Below, in pieces: positions 1 to 6,356 of a stretch of 9,214 bases of DNA. The stretch covers positions 1 to 9,214 of the forward strand of contig JBKPTC010000077.1 of assembly GCA_046735355.1 (NCBI GenBank), given 5' to 3'. The notes beneath the pieces were generated by a model that saw only the letters and a list, made by a program, of their open reading frames with translations, was not told the origin of the DNA and searched no databases. Each line of letters starts with the position of its first letter. Position 1 is the first letter of the stretch. Both the position numbers and the translations under genes were made by a program. Source of the DNA: DATAEU01 sp046735355 (lineage in GTDB: Bacteria; Actinomycetota; UBA4738; HRBIN12).

Positions 1-871
1 GCTCGGTCTCGACAGGGCGTGGCTGCCGACGGCGCTCGAGTCGCCCGCCCGCGCGGGCTCGGCGCCGAACGGCGTCGTCGTCGCGGCCGGCGCCGGCGAT
101 CAGGCGGCAGGCGCCGTCGGCGTGGGCGCCGTCGAGCCCGGCTCGATGTCCGTCGTGCTCGGTACGTCCGGCGTGGTGTTCGCGCCGCTTCCTTCGTTCG
201 CTCCCGATCCGCTCGCGCGCGTGCACACCTTCTGTCACGCGGCACCCGGTGTCTGGCACGCGATGGGAGTGATGCTCTCGGCCGCGGCGTCGCTGCGGTG
301 GCTGCGCGACGTCGTCGCGCCGGGCGAGCGGTACGAGACGCTGCTCGCCTCCGCGGAGGATCGGCCGCCCGGCGTCGACGGTCTCACGTTCCTTCCGTAC
401 CTGACGGGCGAGCGAACGCCGCACGCCGATCCCGACGCGCGCGGCGCGTTCGTCGGCCTCACATCACGGCATGATCGAGGGGCGCTGGTCCGCGCCGTCC
501 TGGAGGGCGTGGCCTTCGGGCTGCGCGACGCGTTCGAGCTGGTCCGCAGGGCCGGGGGATCGCCGGCCGTCGCGCGGGCATCGGGCGGCGGTGCGCGCAG
601 CGAGCTGTGGCTGCGGATCGTCGCGTCGGTGCTCGGCGTGCCGGTCCAGCGGATGGCGGTGGACGCGGGCGCCGCGTACGGCGCCGCCCTGCTCGGTGGC
701 GTCGCGTGCGGCGCGTTCGCCGACGTCGCGGAGGCGGCTTGTGTTCCGCGCGTCCGGTCGACGATCGATCCGGAACCGGGATGGGTCGACGCCTACGCTG
801 AGGCGTACGCGCGCTTCACCGCGCTGTATCCCGCGCTGCACGCGGGCGGGCGCGTGGAGGTCACGCCGTGA
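1..871 (+). CDS. xylB: Xylulokinase-type FGGY carbohydrate kinase, 3' part
   Basis: This is the C-terminal 289 residues of a sugar kinase whose start lies left of the window (the family is about 480-500 residues). The frame begins at base 2. Seen: GAGDQAAGAVGVG with the Asp at bases 98-100, which matches the catalytic base of FGGY kinases. It is followed by SVVLGTSGVVFA (phosphate-binding loop), LTFLPYLTGERTPHADPDAR (hallmark of xylulokinases), and a C-terminal ATP-domain signature with ASGGGARSELW and DAGAAYGAALLGG. Known for the family: ATP-dependent phosphorylation of D-xylulose to xylulose-5-phosphate in the cytoplasm, feeding the pentose phosphate pathway. The stop at 869-871 lies inside the 3' end of the convergent ribokinase gene (11-base overlap). 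Substrate is inferred from motif resemblance; another ketose or polyol kinase of the FGGY family is possible. Confidence 0.9.
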   Translation, partial: LGLDRAWLPTALESPARAGSAPNGVVVAAGAGDQAAGAVGVGAVEPGSMSVVLGTSGVVFAPLPSFAPDPLARVHTFCHAAPGVWHAMGVMLSAAASLRWLRDVVAPGERYETLLASAEDRPPGVDGLTFLPYLTGERTPHADPDARGAFVGLTSRHDRGALVRAVLEGVAFGLRDAFELVRRAGGSPAVARASGGGARSELWLRIVASVLGVPVQRMAVDAGAAYGAALLGGVACGAFADVAEAACVPRVRSTIDPEPGWVDAYAEAYARFTALYPALHAGGRVEVTP

Positions 872-1748
872 CGAGCCGTTCGAGCTCCTCGCGCGTCGGC
901 AGGCTCGTCCTCGCGCCGACGGCGCGCGTCGCGAGTGCTCCGGCGCCAGCGGCCAGCCGAACGGCGTCGTCCAGCGGGCGGCCGTCCGCGAGCGCCCACG
1001 CGAGCGCCCCGCTGAACGCGTCGCCCGCTCCGGTCGTGTCGCGGACGTCGACGGCGAAGGCGGGCTGATGATGGACGTCGTGTCCCGGTCGGTGCAGCTC
1101 GACGCCGTCCGCCCCGAGCGTGATCGCCACCGCGCCGACGCCGGCATCGAGGAGCGCGTCGACGGTCCCGGCCATGGCCGTCGCCTCCGTTCGATTGGGC
1201 GTGAGCACCGCGGTCCGCGAGAGGACCTCGACGGCGAGCGGTCGCGCCGGCGCGGGATTGAGCACGAACGGCCAGCCGCGCCGCGCCGCCGCCTCGGCGG
1301 CCGCCGCGACGGCGTCGTCGCCGATCTCGAGGTTCGCGAGCACGACCGCCGTCTCGACGTCGAGGACGTCGAGCGCCGCCCGCACGAAGGCGCGACCGAC
1401 ATCGGCGTTCGCCCCGGACGCCACGACGATCTCGTTCTCGCCCCCATCGTCGACCCAGATGTGCGCGACGCCCGTCGGGCGATCGGACGTTCCGAGCCGC
1501 GAGCAGTCGACGCCGGTCGACTCGAGGTCGCGGCGCGTCCACGCGCCGAGGTCGTCGTCGCCGACCTTTCCGACGAACCACGTGCGGGCGCCGAGCGTCG
1601 CCGCGGCGGCCGCCTGGTTGGCGCCCTTGCCGCCCGGCGCGCGCGAGAAGGTCGCGCCGATCACCGTCTCGCCCGGAGCCGGCAACCGCGGCACGCGCAT
1701 CACCAGGTCGACGTTGGCCGATCCCACCACGATCACGCGTGCGCTCAC
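861..1748 (-). CDS. rbsK: Ribokinase-type PfkB family sugar kinase
   Basis: A complete 295-residue PfkB kinase, close to the usual ribokinase length of about 300-310. Seen: N-terminal VVGSANVD (sugar-binding Asn12 and Asp14), GGKGANQA at 39-46 (PfkB signature 1), NRTEA in the middle of the C-terminal half (the NxxE magnesium/phosphate motif), and DTTGAGDAF at 237-245 with the catalytic base Asp243 and anion hole GAGD. Known role: ATP-dependent phosphorylation of D-ribose to ribose-5-phosphate in the cytoplasm. I chose the GTG at 1748 because it is preceded by GAGGGAG at an 8-base spacing and places VVGSANVD at the usual distance from the N-terminus. An in-frame ATG at 1769 has no Shine-Dalgarno but sits just after a TAnnnT box, so it cannot be excluded. 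The gene is convergent with the xylulokinase (overlap 861-871) and divergent from the glycosidase-like gene. A nearby nucleoside hydrolase could supply ribose. 2-deoxyribose or another pentose is an alternative substrate. Confidence 0.9.
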   Translation of the reverse strand: MSARVIVVGSANVDLVMRVPRLPAPGETVIGATFSRAPGGKGANQAAAAATLGARTWFVGKVGDDDLGAWTRRDLESTGVDCSRLGTSDRPTGVAHIWVDDGGENEIVVASGANADVGRAFVRAALDVLDVETAVVLANLEIGDDAVAAAAEAAARRGWPFVLNPAPARPLAVEVLSRTAVLTPNRTEATAMAGTVDALLDAGVGAVAITLGADGVELHRPGHDVHHQPAFAVDVRDTTGAGDAFSGALAWALADGRPLDDAVRLAAGAGALATRAVGARTSLPTREELERLVTA

Positions 1749-1756
1749 GTCGTCCG

Positions 1757-1763
1757 CTCCCTC
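1757..1763 (-). promoter_or_regulatory. Ribosome binding site of the ribokinase gene
   Basis: On the minus strand the sequence reads GAGGGAG, 8 bases before the GTG at 1748. It is the reason for preferring that GTG over the upstream ATG at 1769, which lacks any purine-rich sequence at the right distance. Confidence 0.6.
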
Positions 1764-1780
1764 GAGCATCGAGCGGGGCG

Positions 1781-1786
1781 AGTCTA
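1781..1786 (-). promoter_or_regulatory. Putative -10 box of the ribokinase gene
   Basis: On the minus strand this reads TAGACT, matching the TAnnnT form of actinobacterial -10 elements. A transcript starting about 7 bases downstream would carry a leader of about 25 bases to the GTG at 1748, or only about 5 bases to the ATG at 1769. No clear -35 is visible. Assigned by position only. Confidence 0.35.
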
Positions 1787-1798
1787 GAGCCCGAGGAA

Positions 1799-1808
1799 AC
1801 GTGCACGT
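1799..1808. promoter_or_regulatory. 10-bp perfect palindrome in the divergent spacer
   Basis: ACGTGCACGT is a perfect inverted repeat lying 3 bases upstream of the AGGAGG of the glycosidase-like gene, in the 73-base spacer between it and the ribokinase. The position would suit an operator for a sugar-responsive repressor. The site is short and there is no regulator gene beside it, so this is a suggestion only. Confidence 0.2.
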
Positions 1809-1811
1809 CAC

Positions 1812-1817
1812 AGGAGG
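1812..1817 (+). promoter_or_regulatory. Strong ribosome binding site of the glycosidase-like gene
   Basis: AGGAGG, a perfect Shine-Dalgarno core, 4 bases before the ATG at 1822. It is the best ribosome binding site in the window and fixes the start. In-frame positions further upstream belong to antisense sequence of the ribokinase. Confidence 0.75.
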
Positions 1818-1821
1818 AACG

Positions 1822-3951
1822 ATGGAACGAGGGGTGTACTTCGACGCGTGGTATCCGCGGCAGCACAACTATCATCCGAGCCTTCCGCCGCGGCGCCGGA
1901 AGATGGTCGACGACCTCGAGGCCTACCACGCCACGATGCTCGTGTGGTCGGCCCTCGGTGGTGGCGTCGTCTCGCTGCCGTACCTCGAGGAGGAGGCGTA
2001 CGGGCCCGTTCCGGCGAGGTACCGCGTCTACGGACACCTGACGGACGCCGAGTTCATCCAGGAGTGCGGCCGGCGCGGCATCAAGGTCTTCGGCATCGTG
2101 TTCGAGCACGCGTGGGAGTACCCGGTCGAGCTCGACGGGGACGAACGCACCGTCCTCGCGTGGAACGAGCTGCCCGGCGATCGCCGCGGCGGACCGGACC
2201 AGGCCGCCCGCGGCGACACCGGCCGGGCGTTCCTGGGGATGCGCGAGTTCTGGCAGAACCGCTACCCCAACGTCTGGAAGCCTCGAGACGCCTACTTCGC
2301 CGACCCGGTGCTGAACGCTTGGGGCGAGCCGGTCGACGACATCCTCGAGGAGTGCGCGCAGCGCACGATCGAGGGCGAGCCGTGTCGCGCGTTGTGGGTC
2401 GAGTGCCCGGATCGCGAGCACTTCAACTACATGATGGACCGGAACAACCCGGTGTGGCGCGAGTACCTCAAGGCGATCGTCCGCATCCAGATCGACGCCG
2501 GCGTGCAGGGCGTGCAGTTCGACGAGACCGAGGTGCCGCTCACGTCGCTGCAGTACGGCGGCTGCTTCTGCCGGACGTGCGTGACGGGCTTCCGCGAGCA
2601 CCTCCGCGCGATGCCGGTGGAGGAGCGTCCGGCCGAGATCCGGAGCGAGGATCTGTCGACATTCCACTACGGGGACTGGCTGCGTGAACGCGGCTACGAC
2701 TTCATCAACGACCGGGCCGGCACGCCGCTGTTCTTCGAATACGTCCGGTGGCAGCACCGCAATATCGCACGGTTTTTCGCCGAGCTGGCCGAGTACACGC
2801 GCGAGTACGGGCGGAGCGCGGGGCGGGAGGTGCTCGTATCCGGCAACTTCTTCAACCTGTTCGAGCACTACTACCCGATGGTTCCGTACGTCGACGTCAT
2901 CACGACCGAGATGCGGAACACGCTCTGGCGCCAGCCCGAGTGGTACCGGTACGCCGCCGGGTTCGGCCGCGGGAAGTCGGTCGTCGTCGTCGAGAACCCG
3001 TACGGCGGCGTCGTGCCGGAGATGGTCCGGATGTTGAAGGACGGTCGCGGGCGCGACCGGTTGCGGCAGTCGCTGTTCGAGGGCGCCGCGCTCGGCGTGA
3101 ACATGTCGGTCCCGTACGGCTCCTGGATGGGCAGCGTGGTCGAGGACGCGTTCTACGCGCCGCACGACCTCGTGCTCGAGATCCAGGCGTTCCTCGCCGA
3201 CCATGAGGACCTGTACGCGAGGGATCCGTCGGCGGCCGAGGTGGCCGTCGTGTACGGCATCCAGAGCAACGCGATGGCCCGCGCCGCCGTCGAGTTGCCG
3301 TCGGACAACCGCGTCAACGAGCTTCCCGAGGGCGACGTGCTGGCCTTCGACCAGGTCTCGCGTGTCCTGACGGCGGCGATGCAGCCGTACGACGTCCTGT
3401 TCTTCCCCGAGGGCGAGCTCCATCCGGACACGCTCGAGCCGGACGACCTCGCGCGATACCGGACGATCGTGGTGCCGGCCGTCGACACGCTGACCGATCG
3501 CCAGGCGGAGCTGCTCGAGACCTACGTCGGATCGGGCGGCCGGCTCGTCGTGCTCGGCGAGCTCGGCGCCAACCTCGGCTCCCGCGCCGAGGCGCTTCGG
3601 GCGGCCGAGGGTGTGACCACGGCGGATACGTTCGGATTCGCGTTGGACCTCCTTCCGCACGGGCCGCAGGTCCGCGTGCTCGAAGGCCGCACCGACGCGG
3701 CGGTCGCGCTGCACGACCTGGGCGACCGCGTGGCGCTGCACGTGATCCGGTACGAGCACGACGACGCGGCCGATCGCGTCCCGCCGCTGCCGCGGCTGGC
3801 CCTCGGCGTCCGCCTGCCCGCGCGCTTCTCGCGCGTCGAGGCGTTCGATCCGTCGGGAACCGCGCGAGCCTCGCTCGAGCGTGACGGCGACGTCCACCGC
3901 GTCTCGATCGCCGATCTCGGCGTGTACGGCGTGGCCGTCCTGTCCCGGTAG
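1822..3951 (+). CDS. Glycosidase-like TIM-barrel protein with C-terminal GATase1-like domain
   Basis: A 709-residue protein with no signal peptide or membrane segment, so probably cytoplasmic and acting on imported sugars. Seen: an N-terminal barrel-like region (about 1-470), rich in aromatic residues typical of carbohydrate-active enzymes. Candidate strand-4 motif is VQFDETE at 231-237, then a cysteine cluster CFCRTC at 248-253. Candidate late-strand acidic residues are Glu363 (TTEMRN) and Glu391 (VVVENPYGG). A Rossmann-like segment follows at about 473-590 (VAVVYGI, YDVLFFPEGEL, YRTIVVPAVDTLT, GGRLVVLGELG), resembling the trimerisation domain of GH42 beta-galactosidases, then a beta-rich tail. 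Inference: a retaining glycoside hydrolase related to GH42 or a hypothetical-glycosyl-hydrolase family. I cannot name substrate or family. The assignment of catalytic acids is tentative. It is divergently placed from the ribokinase, which fits a sugar-degradation role. It is followed after 45 bases by a small membrane protein gene. Confidence 0.75.
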   Translation: MERGVYFDAWYPRQHNYHPSLPPRRRKMVDDLEAYHATMLVWSALGGGVVSLPYLEEEAYGPVPARYRVYGHLTDAEFIQECGRRGIKVFGIVFEHAWEYPVELDGDERTVLAWNELPGDRRGGPDQAARGDTGRAFLGMREFWQNRYPNVWKPRDAYFADPVLNAWGEPVDDILEECAQRTIEGEPCRALWVECPDREHFNYMMDRNNPVWREYLKAIVRIQIDAGVQGVQFDETEVPLTSLQYGGCFCRTCVTGFREHLRAMPVEERPAEIRSEDLSTFHYGDWLRERGYDFINDRAGTPLFFEYVRWQHRNIARFFAELAEYTREYGRSAGREVLVSGNFFNLFEHYYPMVPYVDVITTEMRNTLWRQPEWYRYAAGFGRGKSVVVVENPYGGVVPEMVRMLKDGRGRDRLRQSLFEGAALGVNMSVPYGSWMGSVVEDAFYAPHDLVLEIQAFLADHEDLYARDPSAAEVAVVYGIQSNAMARAAVELPSDNRVNELPEGDVLAFDQVSRVLTAAMQPYDVLFFPEGELHPDTLEPDDLARYRTIVVPAVDTLTDRQAELLETYVGSGGRLVVLGELGANLGSRAEALRAAEGVTTADTFGFALDLLPHGPQVRVLEGRTDAAVALHDLGDRVALHVIRYEHDDAADRVPPLPRLALGVRLPARFSRVEAFDPSGTARASLERDGDVHRVSIADLGVYGVAVLSR

Positions 3952-3984
3952 GGATCGCGTCGACGGGCGGCAGCGCTACCCGGA

Positions 3985-3990
3985 TAGTGT
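3985..3990 (+). promoter_or_regulatory. Putative -10 box, leaderless small membrane protein gene
   Basis: TAGTGT lies 6 bases before the GTG at 3997. That spacing would put the transcription start at, or one base from, the start codon, and there is no Shine-Dalgarno sequence. The same layout recurs at two other genes here. Confidence 0.45.
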
Positions 3991-3996
3991 CGTCGC

Positions 3997-4263
3997 GTGG
4001 ACATCGGCCGAGGGCTCCGCGGCGTCGCGGCGGCGATCTGCTGGTTGGGCGCGGTCGCCGTCGGGTTCTACGGCGTTGCGTCCTTCGTGGGCGGGGGCGC
4101 CGAATGCGCCCGCGGCTCGACGACCGACTGCGGCTCGCCGAACGCCGGCGTCCTCGCGGGGTCGATCGCGATCGCCGTCGTGCTCGGCATCGCCGGCGCG
4201 ATGCTGTGGACGCCTCGACCGAGGGGACGCGAGCTTAGGCGGCCGTGGGACTATCCGCGCTGA
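3997..4263 (+). CDS. Small two-helix membrane protein of unknown function
   Basis: An 88-residue protein not recognised as a named family. Two hydrophobic segments are visible, at about 9-31 (GVAAAICWLGAVAVGFYGVA) and 49-70, joined by a short loop of about 17 residues. The loop contains Cys37 and Cys45 spaced by eight, which could form a disulfide if it faces outward. The basic C-terminal tail (RPRGRELRRP) suggests both ends are cytoplasmic by the positive-inside rule, placing the loop outside. The start is a GTG with no Shine-Dalgarno, but a TAGTGT box lies 6 bases upstream, so translation is probably leaderless. The last 13 bases overlap the 3' end of the convergent nucleoside hydrolase gene. 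Composition matches its neighbours. Function is unknown. Confidence 0.65.
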   Translation: MDIGRGLRGVAAAICWLGAVAVGFYGVASFVGGGAECARGSTTDCGSPNAGVLAGSIAIAVVLGIAGAMLWTPRPRGRELRRPWDYPR

Positions 4264-5189
4264 GGCTTCCGGGCGAGCGAGGCCCTGACGACGGCGTCGC
4301 TCCAGTCGCGGGCGAGACGCTCGCCGTCGGCACCCATCACGACCGTCGTCGGAACGCCGTCCTCGTCGATCGGCAGGCGCAGCTTGTCGCCGATCAGCTC
4401 CGGACGCAGGGAGAGCTTCTGCGTCCGCGCACCGTCCCATCCGCAGGCGATCGCCGCGGCGAGCGGGTCGTACTGGAAGTTCAACAGGTCCTGCGGGAGC
4501 ACCGGGTGCCGCTCGGGGAGCCGGCTCATGTTGTGCTCCCTGCCACGGGCCCGCGCCTGGTCCGCGATGAGCCTCGCGAGCGGCCCGGCCTCCTCGAGCG
4601 CCGGAAGGTCGCGCTCGCGCAGGAACGTCTCGAGCGTCGCGGCGATCTGCGTGGCCACCGGGCGGCAGCGCTCGAACACCACCTTGGCCGCCAGCGCGTC
4701 CTGCTGCGTGTTGACCTCTTGGTCCCACACCCACTCGGGATAGCCGGCGAGCGGCGGCGTGATCCATCCGCCCATCACGACCAGGGGCACCTCGGCCAGC
4801 GCGCCGGGCCGAGCGGCCTCGAGGATCGCGAGGTTGGTGAACGGCCCGATCGCGACGACCGTGGCGCCGGCGGCGACGTTCGCCTCGAGGAGCTCGATCG
4901 CCGCGCCGGGTCCCGACGGCGCCGGCTCGATCGGCTCGGGCCAGACGTCCGGGAACTCGAGCGGGATGAAATACCCGCCGAGTGAGCCCTCGGCGCCGGC
5001 CGCGACGGGTACGTCGCTCCGGTCCGCGAGGCCGAGCGCGTACCGCGTCATGCCCGCGCGGATCCCGCCGGGGTCCGACACGGTCGTCACCCCGACCACC
5101 TCGACGCCCGGCCAGCCGAGCAGCATCGCGAGCGCGCAGAGGTCGTCGGTGTCCGAGCCGAGATCGGTGTCGAGGTGGATCCGGAGCAT
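4251..5189 (-). CDS. Inosine-uridine preferring nucleoside hydrolase family protein
   Basis: A 312-residue protein of the usual IUNH length. Seen: N-terminal DTDLGSDTDD at 7-16, a form of the calcium-binding Asp cluster of this family; VVGVTTVS (about residue 32) on the expected second strand; AIGPFTNLA and VVMGGW in the middle, both family landmarks; and YDPLAAA at 240-246, where Asp241 is the C-terminal calcium ligand. Known role: cytoplasmic hydrolysis of the N-glycosidic bond of ribonucleosides to free base and ribose. Odd point: the residue before this Asp, His241 in the Crithidia enzyme and the proton donor to the leaving base, is Tyr240 here, so base preference and even substrate class are open. 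The ATG at 5189 is the natural start, 9 bases after a TAAGCT box and with no Shine-Dalgarno, so it is probably leaderless. It is divergent from the aldo-keto reductase and overlaps the small membrane protein gene by 13 bases at its end. Released ribose could be used by the nearby ribokinase. Confidence 0.9.
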   Translation of the reverse strand: MLRIHLDTDLGSDTDDLCALAMLLGWPGVEVVGVTTVSDPGGIRAGMTRYALGLADRSDVPVAAGAEGSLGGYFIPLEFPDVWPEPIEPAPSGPGAAIELLEANVAAGATVVAIGPFTNLAILEAARPGALAEVPLVVMGGWITPPLAGYPEWVWDQEVNTQQDALAAKVVFERCRPVATQIAATLETFLRERDLPALEEAGPLARLIADQARARGREHNMSRLPERHPVLPQDLLNFQYDPLAAAIACGWDGARTQKLSLRPELIGDKLRLPIDEDGVPTTVVMGADGERLARDWSDAVVRASLARKPQRG

Positions 5190-5198
5190 CGAGCGGCG

Positions 5199-5204
5199 AG
5201 CTTA
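5199..5204 (-). promoter_or_regulatory. Putative -10 box, leaderless nucleoside hydrolase gene
   Basis: On the minus strand this reads TAAGCT, 9 bases before the ATG at 5189, with no ribosome binding site between. The spacing would start the transcript at or within a few bases of the ATG. Confidence 0.45.
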
Positions 5205-5218
5205 AGCCGCAGGGCGCG

Positions 5219-5236
5219 CGAGCGGCGCCGCGCTCG
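5219..5236. promoter_or_regulatory. Inverted repeat between two divergent promoters
   Basis: CGAGCG and CGCTCG form 6-base arms around a 6-base centre. The repeat lies 14 bases upstream of the minus-strand -10 and 10 bases upstream of the plus-strand -10, so it covers the upstream promoter region of both genes. One regulator bound here could act on the nucleoside hydrolase and the aldo-keto reductase together. In DNA this GC-rich, short repeats arise often by chance. Confidence 0.25.
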
Positions 5237-5246
5237 ACGGCGTGGC

Positions 5247-5252
5247 TAGGAT
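5247..5252 (+). promoter_or_regulatory. Putative -10 box of the aldo-keto reductase gene
   Basis: TAGGAT fits TAnnnT. A start about 7 bases downstream would give a leader of roughly 43 bases containing the GAGGAG ribosome binding site. No convincing -35 is seen. Confidence 0.4.
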
Positions 5253-5287
5253 GCCCACGCGGCGGCTCGGCGCTGCGCCCGCGACTC

Positions 5288-5293
5288 GAGGAG
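5288..5293 (+). promoter_or_regulatory. Ribosome binding site that decides the reductase start
   Basis: GAGGAG lies 8 bases before the ATG at 5302 and only 2 bases before the in-frame ATG at 5296. The 8-base spacing favours 5302. Confidence 0.55.
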
Positions 5294-5301
5294 TTATGAC
5301 G

Positions 5302-6327
5302 ATGGACCTGCCACGTCGGCGGCTCGGTACGACGGACATGGACATCACGCGCGTGGGGCTCGGCGCGTGGGCGATCGGCGGCGGCGGCTGGTCGTTCGGA
5401 TGGGGGCCGCAGGACGACGCCGCGTCGATCGCGACGATCCGCGCGGCGGTCGACCGCGGGATCAACTGGATCGACACAGCTGCGATCTACGGGCTCGGTC
5501 ACTCCGAGGAGGTCGTCGGCCAGGCCGTCGCCGACATGCCCGACGCCGACCGTCCGTTCGTCTTCACGAAGCTCGGGCAGGTGGCGGACCCGTCGCGTCC
5601 GTTCGAGCCGGCGCGGACGATCCTGCGTCCCGACTCGATGCGCCGAGAACTTGACGACTCGCTCCGACGCCTGGGTGTCCAGCGCATCGACCTGTATCAG
5701 ATCCACTGGCCCGAGTCGGACGGCGCGACGCCGATCGAGGAGACGTGGACGGAGATGACGCGTTTCCTCGACGAGGGGAAGGTTCGCGCGATCGGCGTCT
5801 CGAACTTCGACGTGGAGCTGCTCGAGCGGTGCGAGGCGATCCGGCACGTCGACTCGCTGCAGCCGCCGTTCTCGGCGATCCGGCGCGACGCCGCGGCGAG
5901 CGTCATCCCGTGGTCCCTCGAACACACAACGGGCGTCATCGTGTACAGCCCGATGCAGTCCGGGATCCTCACCGACCGGTTCTCGCGCGAGCGCGTCCAG
6001 GCGATGGCCGAGGACGATTGGCGCCGGCGCTCACCCGGCTTCACCGAGCCGGGTCTTTCGCGCAACATCGCGGTTCGTGACGCGCTTCGCCCGGTCGCGG
6101 AGCGCCACGACACGACCGTGGCAGCGGTCGCCGTCGCGTGGACGCTCGCTTGGGACGGCGTGACCGGCGCGATCGTCGGCGCGCGCCGCCCCGAGCAGAT
6201 CGACGGCTGGATCGCCGCCGCCACGCTCGGACTGAGCGATCGCGATCTCGACGAGGTCGCCGCCGTGGTCGAGTCCTCGGGCGCCGGGTCCGGGCCGCCG
6301 CGCCCGTCGGAACGCGCGACCCACTGA
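5302..6327 (+). CDS. Aldo-keto reductase
   Basis: A complete 341-residue NAD(P)H-dependent aldo-keto reductase. Seen: N-terminal RRRLGTTDMDITRVGLGAW, the conserved entry to the barrel; the catalytic tetrad Asp58 and Tyr63 (IDTAAIYG), Lys90 (FTKLG) and His135 (LYQIHWP); IGVSNF at 164-169; YSPMQSGILT at 215-224; and GAIVGARRPEQI at 289-300, which forms the cofactor-binding end. Known role: reversible oxidoreduction of carbonyl groups on sugars, aldehydes or ketones in the cytoplasm. The layout resembles the AKR groups that include sugar dehydrogenases and general stress protein 69-like enzymes, but the substrate cannot be read from sequence. I chose the start at 5302 from the GAGGAG spacing; 5296 is the alternative. 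It is divergent from the nucleoside hydrolase and convergent with the M20 amidohydrolase, with a hairpin between the two ends. Confidence 0.93.
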   Translation: MDLPRRRLGTTDMDITRVGLGAWAIGGGGWSFGWGPQDDAASIATIRAAVDRGINWIDTAAIYGLGHSEEVVGQAVADMPDADRPFVFTKLGQVADPSRPFEPARTILRPDSMRRELDDSLRRLGVQRIDLYQIHWPESDGATPIEETWTEMTRFLDEGKVRAIGVSNFDVELLERCEAIRHVDSLQPPFSAIRRDAAASVIPWSLEHTTGVIVYSPMQSGILTDRFSRERVQAMAEDDWRRRSPGFTEPGLSRNIAVRDALRPVAERHDTTVAAVAVAWTLAWDGVTGAIVGARRPEQIDGWIAAATLGLSDRDLDEVAAVVESSGAGSGPPRPSERATH

Positions 6328-6331
6328 ACCG

Positions 6332-6348
6332 TCGCCCCTTCGGGGCGA
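6332..6348. terminator. Hairpin between convergent genes, probable bidirectional terminator
   Basis: TCGCCCC and GGGGCGA form a 7-bp stem with a TTC loop (or a UUCG tetraloop on a shortened stem). It fills most of the 29-base gap between the ends of the reductase and the M20 amidohydrolase, which suits a bidirectional terminator. No T-run follows on either strand, as is common in very GC-rich genomes, so efficiency is uncertain. Confidence 0.5.
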
Positions 6349-6356
6349 GGCACGCG

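Noticed and set aside
793..3897. A minus-strand open frame of more than 1000 codons opposite the glycosidase-like gene
   Set aside because: It is rich in Arg, Asp, Val and His with no domain, as expected for the antisense of a GC-rich gene. The plus-strand frame has a perfect ribosome binding site and clear domain features.
3976..5925. A long minus-strand open frame spanning the nucleoside hydrolase and reductase region
   Set aside because: It runs through recognisable genes in other frames and has only low-complexity, Arg/Ala-rich sequence.
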